Of a stretch of DNA of 64,000 nucleotides, positions 55,851 through 64,000 are shown piece after piece; position 1 is the first letter of the stretch; every line of letters begins with the position of its first letter. Both the position numbers and the translations under genes were made by a program. Origin of the DNA: Streptomyces sp. HUAS MG91 (lineage in GTDB: Bacteria > Actinomycetota > Actinomycetes > Streptomycetales > Streptomycetaceae). Under the pieces are notes generated by a model. It had not been told where the DNA came from and searched no databases. It saw nothing but the letters and a program-made list of their open reading frames with translations. Location of the stretch: assembly GCF_040529335.1 (NCBI RefSeq), contig NZ_CP159534.1, forward strand, positions 5,518,001 through 5,582,000. Reading direction: 5' to 3'.

Positions 55851-57861
55851 AGTGACCGATCTGCACGTCGACTTCGACGGCAAGGCCGCGGTGCGCGGTG
55901 TCGACCTGAGTCTGGAACGCGGCGAGGTCCTGGGCCTCGTGGGCGAGTCGGGCTCGGGCAAGTCGGCCACGGCGCTGGCCCTGCTCGGCCTGCTGCCGGG
56001 GAACGCGACCGTACGGGGATCAGTGCGGCTCGACGGACAGGAGCTGGTCGGCGCCGGTGACCGGGAGCTGTCCCGGGTGCGCGGCGCCCGGATCGGCATG
56101 GTCTTCCAGGACCCGCTCTCCGCGTTCACGCCCGTGTACCGGATCGGCGACCAGATCGCCGAGGCGGTCCGCGCCCACCGGGACGTCTCCCGCGAGGCGG
56201 CGCGCGAGCGGGCCGTCGCCCTCCTGGAACTGGTCGGCATCCCGCGCGCCCGGGAACGGGCCGACGCCTACCCGCACGAGTTCTCCGGCGGCATGCGGCA
56301 GCGCGCGATGATCGCGATGGCCATGGCGAACGACCCCGACGTCATCGTCGCCGACGAACCCACCACGGCCCTGGACGTCACCATCCAGGCGCAGATCCTG
56401 GACGTGCTGCGCACGGCCCAGCGCGCGACGGGCGCCGCCCTCGTCCTGGTCAGCCACGACCTCGGGGTGATCGCCGGGACCGCCGACCGGGTGGCCGTGA
56501 TGTACGCGGGCCGGGTGGTGGAGACCGGGCCCGTGGACGACGTGTTCGGGGCGCCCGCGATGCCGTACACGCTGGGACTGCTGGGCGCGGTGCCGCGGAT
56601 CGACGGGGCGGCGGACACGCTGGTGCCGGTGCCCGGCGTCGCGCCCGGCGCCGGAGCGGAGGTGGTCGGATGCGCGTTCGCATCGCGCTGCCCGCTCGCG
56701 CAGGAGCGCTGCCGGGAGGACCGGCCCGGGCTCCTGGCCGTGGGGGAGCGGCACACGGCGGCCTGTGTACGGTCGGCGGAACTGGCCGGGGCCGCGCCGC
56801 GGGACGTGTTCCCGGTGCCGGACGTGCCGGCCGCCGCGACGCCGGTGAAGGGGGACGGGGAGCCCGTGCTGAAGGTGCGCGGGCTGACCAGGACGTTCCC
56901 CGTGTTCAAGGGGACCGCCTTCAAGCGGCGCGTGGGCACCGTCCACGCCGTCGACGGCGTCGACCTCGACATCGCGCGCGGCCAGACCCTCGCCGTGGTC
57001 GGGGAGTCCGGTTCGGGCAAGTCGACGACCCTGTTCGAGCTGATGGAGCTGCGACGGCCCGAGGCCGGCTCCGTCGAACTCTTCGGGCAGCCGGTCGGCG
57101 CGCTCGGCAAGGAAGAGCTGCGCGCCCTGCGGCGGCGCGTGCAGATCGTCTTCCAGGACCCCATGGCCTCCCTCGACCCGCGCATGCCGGTCGGCGACAT
57201 CGTCACCGAGCCGCTGCGCGCGCAGGGGATGAAACGCGCCGAGGCCGCGCGGCGCGGGCCACGGCTGCTGGAGCTGGTGGGGCTCGATCCGGCGCACACC
57301 GAGCGGTATCCGCACGAGTTCTCCGGCGGGCAGCGGCAGCGGATCGGGATCGCCCGGGCGCTGTCGGTGGAGCCGGAGCTGCTGGTGCTGGACGAGCCGG
57401 TCTCCGCGCTGGACGTGTCCGTGCAGGCGGGCGTGCTCAATCTGCTGCGCCGGCTGAAGGGGGAGCTGGGGCTGGCCTATCTCTTCGTCTCCCACGACCT
57501 GTCCGTCGTACGGCACATCGCGGACCGGGTGAGCGTGGTGTACCAGGGGCGGACCGTGGAGTCCGGGGCCGTCGAGGACGTCTTCGAGCGGCCCGCGCAT
57601 CCGTACACGCGGGCGCTGCTGTCGGCGGTGCCGGTGCCGGATCCGCGGCGGGAGCGGGTGCGGCAGCGGGAGCGGATCCTGCTGGCCGGGGATCCGCCGT
57701 CTTCCGCTGTGCGGTGGGAGGGGTGTGTGTTCCGGGGGCGGTGCCCCGTGTACGCCGGGTTGGGGGACGGGGACCGGGGGCGCTGCGAACGGGTCGCTCC
57801 GCCCGGGGTGGGGGAGTCGGGGGCGGCGTGCCACTTTCCGCGGGTGGCGGAGAGCGTTTGA
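55840..57861 (+). CDS. fused two-domain peptide ABC transporter ATPase (DppD-DppF)
   Basis: A 673-residue protein with two complete ATPase domains in one chain. Domain 1: GESGSGKSATAL, FSGGMRQRAMIAMAM, VIVADEPTTALD. Domain 2: GESGSGKSTTLFEL, FSGGQRQRIGIARAL, LVLDEPVSALD. Each domain ends in the peptide-importer Cys module (CAFASRCPLAQERC, CVFRGRCPVYAG). Most relatives encode the two domains as separate genes. GTG 55840 overlaps the permease. It is followed by a long palindromic repeat that may terminate the operon. Confidence 0.92.
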   Translation: MLLEVTDLHVDFDGKAAVRGVDLSLERGEVLGLVGESGSGKSATALALLGLLPGNATVRGSVRLDGQELVGAGDRELSRVRGARIGMVFQDPLSAFTPVYRIGDQIAEAVRAHRDVSREAARERAVALLELVGIPRARERADAYPHEFSGGMRQRAMIAMAMANDPDVIVADEPTTALDVTIQAQILDVLRTAQRATGAALVLVSHDLGVIAGTADRVAVMYAGRVVETGPVDDVFGAPAMPYTLGLLGAVPRIDGAADTLVPVPGVAPGAGAEVVGCAFASRCPLAQERCREDRPGLLAVGERHTAACVRSAELAGAAPRDVFPVPDVPAAATPVKGDGEPVLKVRGLTRTFPVFKGTAFKRRVGTVHAVDGVDLDIARGQTLAVVGESGSGKSTTLFELMELRRPEAGSVELFGQPVGALGKEELRALRRRVQIVFQDPMASLDPRMPVGDIVTEPLRAQGMKRAEAARRGPRLLELVGLDPAHTERYPHEFSGGQRQRIGIARALSVEPELLVLDEPVSALDVSVQAGVLNLLRRLKGELGLAYLFVSHDLSVVRHIADRVSVVYQGRTVESGAVEDVFERPAHPYTRALLSAVPVPDPRRERVRQRERILLAGDPPSSAVRWEGCVFRGRCPVYAGLGDGDRGRCERVAPPGVGESGAACHFPRVAESV

Positions 57862-57893
57862 GGGGCGCGTTGTCGGGCGCGGGCCGCGTCGTG

Positions 57894-58017
57894 GCTGGTC
57901 GCGCAGTTCCCCGCGCCCCTGAGGCATGCGCTCCGCGCAGCCTCCCCTCGAGGCGAGCGCGCCTGAGATGGCGCACGCAGTGCGCATCTCAGGGGCGCGG
58001 GGAACTGCGCGACCAGC
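57894..58017. repeat. long intergenic palindrome, dispersed repeat copy
   Basis: Two perfect 30-nt inverted arms (57894-57923 and 57988-58017), containing CGCGCAGTTCCCCGCGCCCC, around a 64-bp centre that itself contains partial inverted sequence (GAGATG.CGCAC / GTGCGCATCTC). The same design is at 62453-62552 and a half-copy is at 47062. Confidence 0.8.
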
Positions 58018-58048
58018 CCCCACCGGTCGTCGGTCGGGTGGCGGGGGG

Positions 58049-58372
58049 TCAGTGGCCGGAGCCCGAGAGTTGGAGGCCGATCACTCCTGCGATGACCAGG
58101 CTGATCGAGACGATCTTGAGGGTGGAGACCACGTCGCCCAGGAAGATCATGCCGTAGATCGCGGTGCCGGCGGCCCCGATCCCCGTCCAGACCGCGTACG
58201 CGGGCCCCACGTCCAGCTTCTTCAGGGACAGCGTCAGCAGACCGAAGCTGCTGAGCGCGAAACAGGCGAACGCGATCGTCGGCCACAGGCGGGTGAAGCC
58301 GTGCGAGAGTTTCAGACAGACCGCGAACCCGGTCTCCAGAATCCCGGCGACGATGACCAGCAGCCACGCCAT
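58049..58372 (-). CDS. small multidrug resistance (SMR) exporter, Gdx/SugE-like
   Basis: A 107-residue four-helix SMR protein. The functional Glu lies in the first helix (VAGILETGFAVCLKLSHGF). The HGF-type end of helix 1 (LSHGFTRLWP) resembles the Gdx/SugE branch (guanidinium exporters) more than EmrE-type drug pumps. The C-terminal helix is LVIAGVIGLQL. ATG 58372 has GGGAGGC upstream. Such proteins normally act as dimers; a second SMR gene is not adjacent here. Confidence 0.85.
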   Translation of the reverse strand: MAWLLVIVAGILETGFAVCLKLSHGFTRLWPTIAFACFALSSFGLLTLSLKKLDVGPAYAVWTGIGAAGTAIYGMIFLGDVVSTLKIVSISLVIAGVIGLQLSGSGH

Positions 58373-58461
58373 GTGAATGTGCCTCCCGCGTTCCCACTGA
58401 TCGTCCGGCTTGGTGCGATTATGCCTTTACCTGGTCGCGGGGGCAGCAAACAAGCCCGAGG

Positions 58462-59472
58462 TCAGTCCCCCTCGCGCCGCTCGCGCGTCGCCAGCAGCCG
58501 CCGCAGCGAGTACAGCCGCGCCGGATCCGCGTGCCCCTCCTGCACCCAGGCGTCCAGCGCGCAGTCCGGCTCGTCGTGGCTGCACGCGCGCGGGCAGTTC
58601 TCCGTACCGGGCTCCAGGTCGGGGAAGGCGTGGATGACCCGGGACGGATCCACGTGGTGCAGGCCGAACGAGCGCACGCCCGGAGTGTCGATCACCCAGC
58701 CGGCGTCGCCCGACAGGGGCAGGGCCAGCGCCGAGGTGGTGGTGTGCCGGCCGCGCCCGGTGACCGCGTTGACATGCCCCGTGGAGCGGCGCCGGTCGTC
58801 CGGGACGAGGGCGTTCACCAGGGTCGTCTTGCCGACGCCGGAGTGGCCGACGAACGCGGTGACCTTGCCGTCGAGCTGCTCGCGCACCCGTGCGACCGCC
58901 GTGCCGTTCTCCAGCTCCTCGCGGCTGGTCACCACGTAGGGGATGTCCAGGTCCCCGTACAGGTCGAGGATCTTGGCCGGGTCCGCCAGGTCCGACTTGG
59001 TGAGGACCAGGAGCGGGGAGAGCCCGCCGTCGAACGCCGCGACCAGACAGCGGTCGATCATGCGCGGGCGCGGCTCGGGGTCGGCGAGCGCGGTGACGAC
59101 GGCGAGCTGGTCGGCGTTGGCGACGACGACGCGCTCGTACGGGTCGTCGTCGTCCGCCGTGCGGCGGAGCACGGACGAGCGCGGCTCGATCCGGACGATG
59201 CGGGCGAGCGTGTCCTTCTTGCCCGACAGATCGCCGACGACCGACACCCGGTCGCCCACGACCGCCGCCTTCCGGCCCAGCTCACGGGCCTTCATCGCGG
59301 TGACCGGGACGTCGTCGATGAGGACGGTCAGCCGCCCCCGGTCGACGGTGAGGACCATGCCCTCCGCGGCGTCCTCGTGCTTGGGCCGGATGTTCGTCCG
59401 CGGCCGGTTCCCCTTGCGGTTGGGGCGCTGGCGGATGTCGTCCTCGTCGGTGTTCTTGCCGTAGCGGCGCAT
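58462..59472 (-). CDS. rsgA: ribosome small-subunit-dependent GTPase RsgA
   Basis: A 336-residue circularly permuted GTPase: the G4 motif TKSDLAD comes before G1 GHSGVGKTTLVNAL, and G3 DTPGVRSFG follows. An N-terminal OB-fold and a C-terminal zinc module (NCPRACSHDEPDC) complete the RsgA layout. It assists late 30S assembly. The ATG at 59472 lies 13 nt after the aroA stop, so they are cotranscribed. N-terminal basic tail is usual in actinobacteria. Confidence 0.94.
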   Translation of the reverse strand: MRRYGKNTDEDDIRQRPNRKGNRPRTNIRPKHEDAAEGMVLTVDRGRLTVLIDDVPVTAMKARELGRKAAVVGDRVSVVGDLSGKKDTLARIVRIEPRSSVLRRTADDDDPYERVVVANADQLAVVTALADPEPRPRMIDRCLVAAFDGGLSPLLVLTKSDLADPAKILDLYGDLDIPYVVTSREELENGTAVARVREQLDGKVTAFVGHSGVGKTTLVNALVPDDRRRSTGHVNAVTGRGRHTTTSALALPLSGDAGWVIDTPGVRSFGLHHVDPSRVIHAFPDLEPGTENCPRACSHDEPDCALDAWVQEGHADPARLYSLRRLLATRERREGD

Positions 59473-59485
59473 CGCGTTACGTTCC

Positions 59486-60811
59486 CTACGACCGGTCGGT
59501 CCCGAGCATCGCGGTCCACATGTCCGGAAAGTCCGGCAGCGTCTTCGCGGTCGTCGCCACGTTCTCGATCTGCACGCCCTCCACGGCCAGGCCGATGATG
59601 GCGCCCGCGGTCGCCATGCGGTGGTCGTCGTACGTGTGGAAGATCCCGCCGTGCAGCCGGCGCGGGCGGATGTGCAGGCCGTCGGCGGTCTCGGTGACGT
59701 CACCGCCCAGCTCGTTGATCTCCTTGGTGAGCGCCGCCAGCCGGTCCGTCTCGTGCATCCGCAGATGGGCGACGCCGCGCAGAGTGGACGGGCCGTCGGC
59801 GAGGGCGGCGACGGCCGCGATGCCCGGGGTCAGCTCGCCGACCTCGCTCAGGTCCACGTCGATGCCGTGCACGGTGCCGGAGCCGGTGAACTCCAGGCCC
59901 CGCTCGGTCAGCTCACAGGCGCCGCCCATCCGCGTGAAGATGTCGCGCAGCGCGTCGCCGGGCTGGGTGGTGTGGGCCGGCCAGTCGGGGATCGTCACCG
60001 TGCCGCCGGTGATCAGCGCGGCGGCCAGGAACGGCTGGGCGTTGGAGAGGTCCGGCTCGATGACGATGTCCCGGCCGAGCAGGGCGCCCGGCGTGACCCG
60101 CCACACGTTCGCCTCGCCGCCCGACTCCGGGGTGTCCACCTGGGCGCCGATCGCGCGCAGCATGTCGACCGTCATCCGGATGTGCGGCATCGAGGGCAGC
60201 GTGGAGCCGGTGTGACGGACCTCGACGCCCTGGTTGAAGCGCGGCGCCGACAGCAGCAGCGCCGACACGAACTGGGACGAGGACGAGGCGTCGATCTCGA
60301 CCGTGCCGCCGTCGAGCGCGCCGCCGCCGTGCACCGTCAGGGGCAGCGCGCCCCGGTTCTGGTCGTCGATCCGGGCGCCGAGCGCGCGCAGCGCGTCGAT
60401 CACGCCGTGCAGCGGACGCTCGTACGAACGGGGGTCGCCGTCGAACCGGATCGGCCCGTCGGCGAGCGTCGCGACCGGCGGCAGGAAGCGCATGACCGTG
60501 CCCGCGTTGCCCACGTCGACCGTGGCCGGGCCCTGGAGGCCCGACGGGATGACGCGCCAGGCCTCGCCGGAGCCGTCCGGGCCCACGCCCTCCTCGATGC
60601 CGACGCCCATGGCGCGCAGGGCGCCCGCCATCAGCAGGGTGTCGCGCGAGCGCAGCGGGCGGCGCAGCCAGCCCGGCTCGGCGGCGAGGGCGGCGAGGAC
60701 GAGTGCCCGGTTGGTGACGGATTTCGACCCCGGCACCTGGACGGTCGCGTCGACGGCGCCGCTCGCGAGAGGGGCGGGCCAGAGTGCGGTGTGCGCGGGG
60801 TTCGTGGTCAT
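59486..60811 (-). CDS. aroA: 5-enolpyruvylshikimate-3-phosphate synthase AroA
   Basis: A 441-residue enzyme of the shikimate pathway. Motifs: [42 protein letters not shown] and [14 protein letters not shown]. It condenses shikimate 3-phosphate with phosphoenolpyruvate. TAAAGT lies 6 nt upstream of the ATG, a leaderless pattern, although an upstream M50 gene on the same strand ends 36 nt away. The downstream rsgA follows after 13 nt. Confidence 0.96.
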   Translation of the reverse strand: MTTNPAHTALWPAPLASGAVDATVQVPGSKSVTNRALVLAALAAEPGWLRRPLRSRDTLLMAGALRAMGVGIEEGVGPDGSGEAWRVIPSGLQGPATVDVGNAGTVMRFLPPVATLADGPIRFDGDPRSYERPLHGVIDALRALGARIDDQNRGALPLTVHGGGALDGGTVEIDASSSSQFVSALLLSAPRFNQGVEVRHTGSTLPSMPHIRMTVDMLRAIGAQVDTPESGGEANVWRVTPGALLGRDIVIEPDLSNAQPFLAAALITGGTVTIPDWPAHTTQPGDALRDIFTRMGGACELTERGLEFTGSGTVHGIDVDLSEVGELTPGIAAVAALADGPSTLRGVAHLRMHETDRLAALTKEINELGGDVTETADGLHIRPRRLHGGIFHTYDDHRMATAGAIIGLAVEGVQIENVATTAKTLPDFPDMWTAMLGTDRS

Positions 60812-60847
60812 GCCTTTACTTTAGTGGGCCCGTGCGGACCCACCTGT

Positions 60848-61549
60848 TCACCGGCCCAGGAGCCAGCGACCGCCGCCCAGTAGTGAGCACAGTGAGACGG
60901 CGTGGAAGAAAAACAGCCACATGCCCGCGGGGACGTGCGTGAGGCGGGAGAGCTGGTCCGCGTCCGAGTCGCCGGCACCGCCCCTGCGCCGCTTCGACTG
61001 GAGCTCGAACGCCGGACGGACGCCGCCGAGCAGCAGGAACCACACCACCGCGTACGCGAACGCCGCCTGCACCTGCGGCCCCGCCAGCCACGACACCAGC
61101 AGGAACGCGCCGCCCGAGACGACGACCGTGAGCACGCCGTACGCGTTCCTGATCATCACCAGCATCGCGACCAGCAGGGCCGTGGCGAGCCAGAGGAGCA
61201 GCGTGATGTGCCCGGCGCCGAGCAGCGCGGCGCCGCCGAGGCCCAGCAGCGGCGGGGCCGTGTATCCGGCGGCCGCGGTCAGGATCATGCCGAGGCCGTG
61301 CGGCTTGCCGCGGCTCACGGTCAGGCCGCTGGTGTCCGAGTGCAGCCGGATGCCGTCGAGGCGGCGGCCCATCAGCAGCGCGATCAGGCCGTGGCCGCCC
61401 TCGTGGGCGATGGTGATGGCGTTGCGCGAGAGCCGCCAGACGTTGTGCGGGACGATCGCGGCGAGGGCGACGACGCCGGTGGCGATCACCACCCACAGGT
61501 CGGGGTCGGACTGGGTTCCGAAGATCCGGTCCCAGAGGCTGGCGTCCAT
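60848..61549 (-). CDS. M50-like membrane metallopeptidase
   Basis: A 233-residue membrane protein with HEGGHGLIALLMGRRLDG (HExxH at residues 49-53) in a membrane segment and about six further hydrophobic segments, the pattern of the M50B-like family. GGGAAAG precedes ATG 61549. Its target is unknown; M50 proteases often cleave membrane-bound anti-sigma or signalling proteins. It lies 36 nt upstream of aroA and divergent from the SRAP gene. Confidence 0.85.
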   Translation of the reverse strand: MDASLWDRIFGTQSDPDLWVVIATGVVALAAIVPHNVWRLSRNAITIAHEGGHGLIALLMGRRLDGIRLHSDTSGLTVSRGKPHGLGMILTAAAGYTAPPLLGLGGAALLGAGHITLLLWLATALLVAMLVMIRNAYGVLTVVVSGGAFLLVSWLAGPQVQAAFAYAVVWFLLLGGVRPAFELQSKRRRGGAGDSDADQLSRLTHVPAGMWLFFFHAVSLCSLLGGGRWLLGR

Positions 61550-61603
61550 GGTCTTTCCCGGCTCCCGTTCGGTGGGGGGCTTGCTTCTGGCACTGTGGCA
61601 CGT

Positions 61604-62419
61604 ATGTGCGGACGGTATGCATCGAGTCGTAGCCCCGAGGATCTCGCAGGAATCTTCGAGATCGAGAAGTGGGAGCCGGAGGAGGCCTTCGACCCGGACT
61701 TCAACGTGGCCCCCACCAAGGAGGTCTACGCGGTTCTCGACCGCCCCGTGAAAGACGCCGCCGACCCGCGTCCGGTTCGCCAGTTGCGCAAGCTGAAGTG
61801 GGGGCTCGTGCCGTCCTGGGCGAAGACGCCCGAGGGCGGCGCCCGCATGATCAACGCGCGGGCCGAGACCGTCCACGAGAAGCCCTCGTACCGGCGGGCC
61901 TTCGCCGCGCGGCGCTGCATCGTCCCCGCCGACGGCTATTACGAGTGGGTGACCGGGACCGGTGAGCGGGATCTGGAGGTCGAGGGCAAGAAGAAGCGGC
62001 CGCGCAAGCAGCCGTACTTCGTGACGCCGGCCGACGGGTCCGTGTTCGCGATGGCGGGCCTGTACGAGTTCTGGCGCGACCGGACGCTGCCGGACGAGCA
62101 TCCGCTGGCCTGGTGGGTGACGTGCTCCGTGATCACCCTCGAGGCCGAGACCGCGCCGCTCGGGGTCGCGCCCAAGGAGGGGCCGCGGTCCCTTTCCGAC
62201 ATTCATCCCCGGATGCCGCTGATGCTGACGCCGGACCGGTGGGATGCCTGGCTCGATCCTTCGCGTACCGACGTGGAGGAGGTACGGGGGTTGCTGGCGG
62301 CGCCGCCGGAGGGGCTGATGCGGGCGTATCCCGTGTCCACCGCCGTGAGCAATGTCCGCAACAACGGCCCCGAACTCCTGACCGAACTGGACGGCCCGGA
62401 AGAGGCCACCCTCTTCTAG
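61604..62419 (+). CDS. SRAP/YedK (HMCES) abasic-site protein
   Basis: A 271-residue protein beginning MCGRYASSRSPEDLA, with Cys2 in the catalytic position that crosslinks to abasic sites in single-stranded DNA. Other family features are FNVAPTKEV, GLVPSWAK, INARAETV, CIVPADGYYEW and DIHPRMPLML. It shields abasic sites at replication forks. CACTGT lies 7 nt before the ATG, so the message is probably leaderless. Confidence 0.93.
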   Translation: MCGRYASSRSPEDLAGIFEIEKWEPEEAFDPDFNVAPTKEVYAVLDRPVKDAADPRPVRQLRKLKWGLVPSWAKTPEGGARMINARAETVHEKPSYRRAFAARRCIVPADGYYEWVTGTGERDLEVEGKKKRPRKQPYFVTPADGSVFAMAGLYEFWRDRTLPDEHPLAWWVTCSVITLEAETAPLGVAPKEGPRSLSDIHPRMPLMLTPDRWDAWLDPSRTDVEEVRGLLAAPPEGLMRAYPVSTAVSNVRNNGPELLTELDGPEEATLF

Positions 62420-62452
62420 ATTGTCGGCCCGGTGCGGCCCGGTGGCCGCTTC

Positions 62453-62552
62453 TCGCGCAGTTCCCCGCGCCCCTGAGGCATGCGCTCCGCGCAGCCCCCC
62501 CGATGAGATGCCGCACGAAGTGCGCATCTCAGGGGCGCGGGGAACTGCGCGA
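62453..62552. repeat. long intergenic palindrome, dispersed repeat copy
   Basis: Two perfect 25-nt inverted arms (62453-62477 and 62528-62552) around a 50-bp centre, with the same sequence as the copy at 57894-58017. It fills most of the 201-bp gap between the SRAP gene and the hydrolase gene, and may act as a terminator. Confidence 0.8.
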
Positions 62553-62620
62553 CCAGCCACGACGAGACCCGCACCCGAAGAACGGCGTCGATCCGGCCCC
62601 CCACCCGGCACCATGATCGC

Positions 62621-63265
62621 GTGACCCCAGTAACCGAGACCCAGACCGTGCCCACGCGGAGCGGAGACGCGCGGATCACCTGGCATCACGCCCCGCACCC
62701 GACCCAGATCCTGGCGGCGAGCCACGGCGCGGGCGGCGGCATCGAGGCCCGCGACCTCCAGGCCCTCGCCACGACCCTGCCCGCCCACGGAGTGACCGTC
62801 GCCCTGGTGGAGCAGCCCTGGCGCGTCGCCGGGAAGAAACTGGCCCCGGCCCCGAAGACCCTCGACGCCGCCTGGCACGACCTGTGGCCCGCCCTGACCG
62901 CCCCCGGACTCCCGGTGATCGCCGCGGGCCGCAGCGCCGGCGCCCGCGTGGCCTGCCGCACCGCGGCCGACCTGGGCGCCGCCGCCGTCCTCGCCCTGAG
63001 CTTCCCGCTGCACCCGCCGGGCAGGCCGGAGAAGTCCCGGGCCGGGGAACTGCTCGGCGCGGGGGTGCCGACCCTCGTCGTGCAGGGCGGCAACGACCCG
63101 TTCGGCAAGCCCGCCGAGTTCCCGGACTCCCCGCTCTACGAACTCGTCGAGGTGCCCTACGGGGACCACGGCTTCGCCGTCCCCAAACGCGCCCCCGTCG
63201 GCCGGGACGAGGCCCTCACCACGCTCACCGACGCCGTCGCCGAGTGGACCCGGTCACTCGTCTGA
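62621..63265 (+). CDS. alpha/beta hydrolase (dienelactone-hydrolase/TEX30-like)
   Basis: A 214-residue small alpha/beta hydrolase. Nucleophile motif AAGRSAGARVAC, acidic loop QGGNDPFGKP, and catalytic His in YGDHGFAVP. No signal peptide. GTG start with CACCAT 6 nt upstream (leaderless pattern). It precedes the sigR promoter by 18 nt. Substrate unknown. Confidence 0.85.
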   Translation: MTPVTETQTVPTRSGDARITWHHAPHPTQILAASHGAGGGIEARDLQALATTLPAHGVTVALVEQPWRVAGKKLAPAPKTLDAAWHDLWPALTAPGLPVIAAGRSAGARVACRTAADLGAAAVLALSFPLHPPGRPEKSRAGELLGAGVPTLVVQGGNDPFGKPAEFPDSPLYELVEVPYGDHGFAVPKRAPVGRDEALTTLTDAVAEWTRSLV

Positions 63266-63282
63266 ACCCCGGATGAACACCG

Positions 63283-63308
63283 GGAATGTGGAGCGCGGGA
63301 CGAATGTT
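63283..63308 (+). promoter_or_regulatory. SigR-dependent promoter of sigR (p2-type)
   Basis: GGAAT 63283-63287, 18-nt spacer, GTT 63306-63308. This is the autoregulatory promoter known in S. coelicolor; it drives the longer form of SigR starting at ATG 63356. Confidence 0.9.
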
Positions 63309-63355
63309 GTCGCCACTACCGGTGCACACCATTCGTACGAGAGGAAGTCCGCCGC

Positions 63356-64000
63356 ATGGGTTCGACCATCTGCCCCAGTCGCAGCACCGCTCCTGACCTG
63401 GAGTGGAGCGTGCTGACGGCTGCCAAGACCGCTCCTATTCGGGCGGCGGGCGGACCGGATCGTCGTCTATCCTCCGATTCGGGTGGAGCCTTCCCGGGTT
63501 CCACGACGTCGCTTGAGGAGGTGGGTCCGGTCACAGGGACCGACGCAGGGACCGAACACGGCCAGCCCGACGAGCGGCCCGAGCCGGTGGAGACCGCCAC
63601 CGAGCGCAGTGCGCGCTTCGAGCGGGACGCGCTGGAGTTCCTCGACCAGATGTACTCGGCCGCGCTGCGGATGACGCGCAACCCGGCGGACGCCGAGGAC
63701 CTGGTGCAGGAGACGTACGCGAAGGCGTACGCGTCGTTCCACCAGTTCCGTGAGGGCACCAACCTCAAGGCGTGGCTGTACCGCATCCTGACGAACACCT
63801 TCATCAACTCGTACCGCAAGAAGCAGCGCGAGCCCCAGCGCAGTGCCGCCGAGGAGATCGAGGACTGGCAGCTCGCGCGCGCCGAGTCGCACATGTCGAC
63901 CGGTCTGCGCTCCGCCGAGTCGCAGGCGCTCGACCACCTGCCGGACTCGGACGTGAAGTCGGCGCTCCAGGCGATCCCGGAGGAATTCCGCATCGCGGTC
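63356..64000 (+). CDS. sigR: RNA polymerase sigma factor SigR (3' end outside window)
   Basis: An ECF sigma factor that responds to thiol oxidation with the anti-sigma RsrA (expected just beyond the edge). The SigR core starts at GTG 63521 ([11 protein letters not shown]); an upstream ATG at 63356, with GAGGAAG before it, adds exactly 55 codons, matching the unstable sigma-R-prime form known in S. coelicolor. Region 2 is visible: [39 protein letters not shown] and [19 protein letters not shown], and the linker toward region 4 runs to the edge. The 5' extension contains TATCCT at 63468-63473, a candidate -10 for the housekeeping promoter that makes the short form. Confidence 0.95.
   Translation, partial: MGSTICPSRSTAPDLEWSVLTAAKTAPIRAAGGPDRRLSSDSGGAFPGSTTSLEEVGPVTGTDAGTEHGQPDERPEPVETATERSARFERDALEFLDQMYSAALRMTRNPADAEDLVQETYAKAYASFHQFREGTNLKAWLYRILTNTFINSYRKKQREPQRSAAEEIEDWQLARAESHMSTGLRSAESQALDHLPDSDVKSALQAIPEEFRIAV
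63468..63473 (+). promoter_or_regulatory. candidate -10 of the constitutive sigR promoter (p1-type)
   Basis: TATCCT, about 48 nt before GTG 63521, inside the 55-codon extension. No clear -35 is seen. In S. coelicolor the p1 promoter lies in this interval and is also responsive to WblC. Confidence 0.4.

Noticed and set aside
58373..58461. Possible guanidine riboswitch before the SMR gene
   Set aside because: An ACGA-containing stretch is present, but neither the paired hairpins of the type II class nor type I/III consensus can be drawn with confidence.

Overview
The window is a 64-kb stretch of a high-GC actinomycete chromosome, almost certainly a Streptomyces. The signs are very high G+C with strong third-position GC bias, a WblC/WhiB7 regulator with an AT-hook, a mycoredoxin, an AdnAB-like helicase-nuclease pair, a SigR gene with its 55-codon upstream extension, GGAAT-N18-GTT (SigR-type) promoters, and many genes that appear to be leaderless. 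I cannot name the species. No insertion sequence, prophage or CRISPR array was seen; this is mostly vertically inherited core chromosome.

Layout. (1) 1-3800: a tightly overlapping operon with the tail of an unknown gene, a polytopic membrane protein, a small coupled ORF, a sugar-nucleotide epimerase-like protein and a spherulin-4/GH135-like protein, probably for an exopolysaccharide. (2) 3.8-11.3 kb: moeZ behind a SigR-type promoter, two tandem secreted TAP-like peptidase lipoproteins, and a large kinase-like/flippase-like membrane protein. (3) 11.5-29.3 kb: a genome-maintenance and stress block containing an alkyltransferase-like protein, adnA and adnB, an M20 peptidase, nudC, mycoredoxin (own SigR-type promoter), uvrD2, wblC with an attenuator-like leader, an ABC1/UbiB kinase, an RRE-ThiF-like protein and a YgjP-type metallopeptidase. 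Much of this order (adnAB, nudC, mrx1, uvrD2, whiB7, ABC1 kinase) is shared with mycobacteria. (4) 29.4-41.6 kb: a TerD-AIM24 fusion and two AIM24 proteins, a Nudix hydrolase, a DUF2342 protein, an SDR, moaE, a PDZ-Lon protease, a PPA1309 protein and a UPF0182 membrane protein. (5) 41.7-44.1 kb: two identical initiator tRNA genes flanking a Sel1-repeat gene. (6) 44.1-49.9 kb: an SsuABC/TauABC-type ABC transporter and a divergent Fur-family regulator/katG pair. (7) 50-58.4 kb: a CBS protein, hisN, a TetR regulator, an oligopeptide-type ABC transporter whose second permease carries an in-frame TTA (bldA) codon, and an SMR exporter. (8) 58.5-64 kb: rsgA, aroA, an M50-like protease, an SRAP/YedK protein, an alpha/beta hydrolase, and the SigR promoter with the start of sigR, which runs off the right edge.

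How it fits together. The recurring theme is thiol, oxidative and antibiotic stress. Three SigR-type promoters (moeZ, mycoredoxin, sigR) lie in one window, along with the WblC regulator, katG/fur and several repair enzymes. Both DNA strands carry genes, in many short operons joined by ATGA/GTGA overlaps and separated by long perfect hairpins. About fifteen genes have a -10-like hexamer 6 or 7 nt upstream of the start codon, as expected for leaderless mRNAs. A 13-bp sequence containing a perfect DnaA box recurs four times, always between genes, and a long intergenic palindrome is dispersed at three sites.
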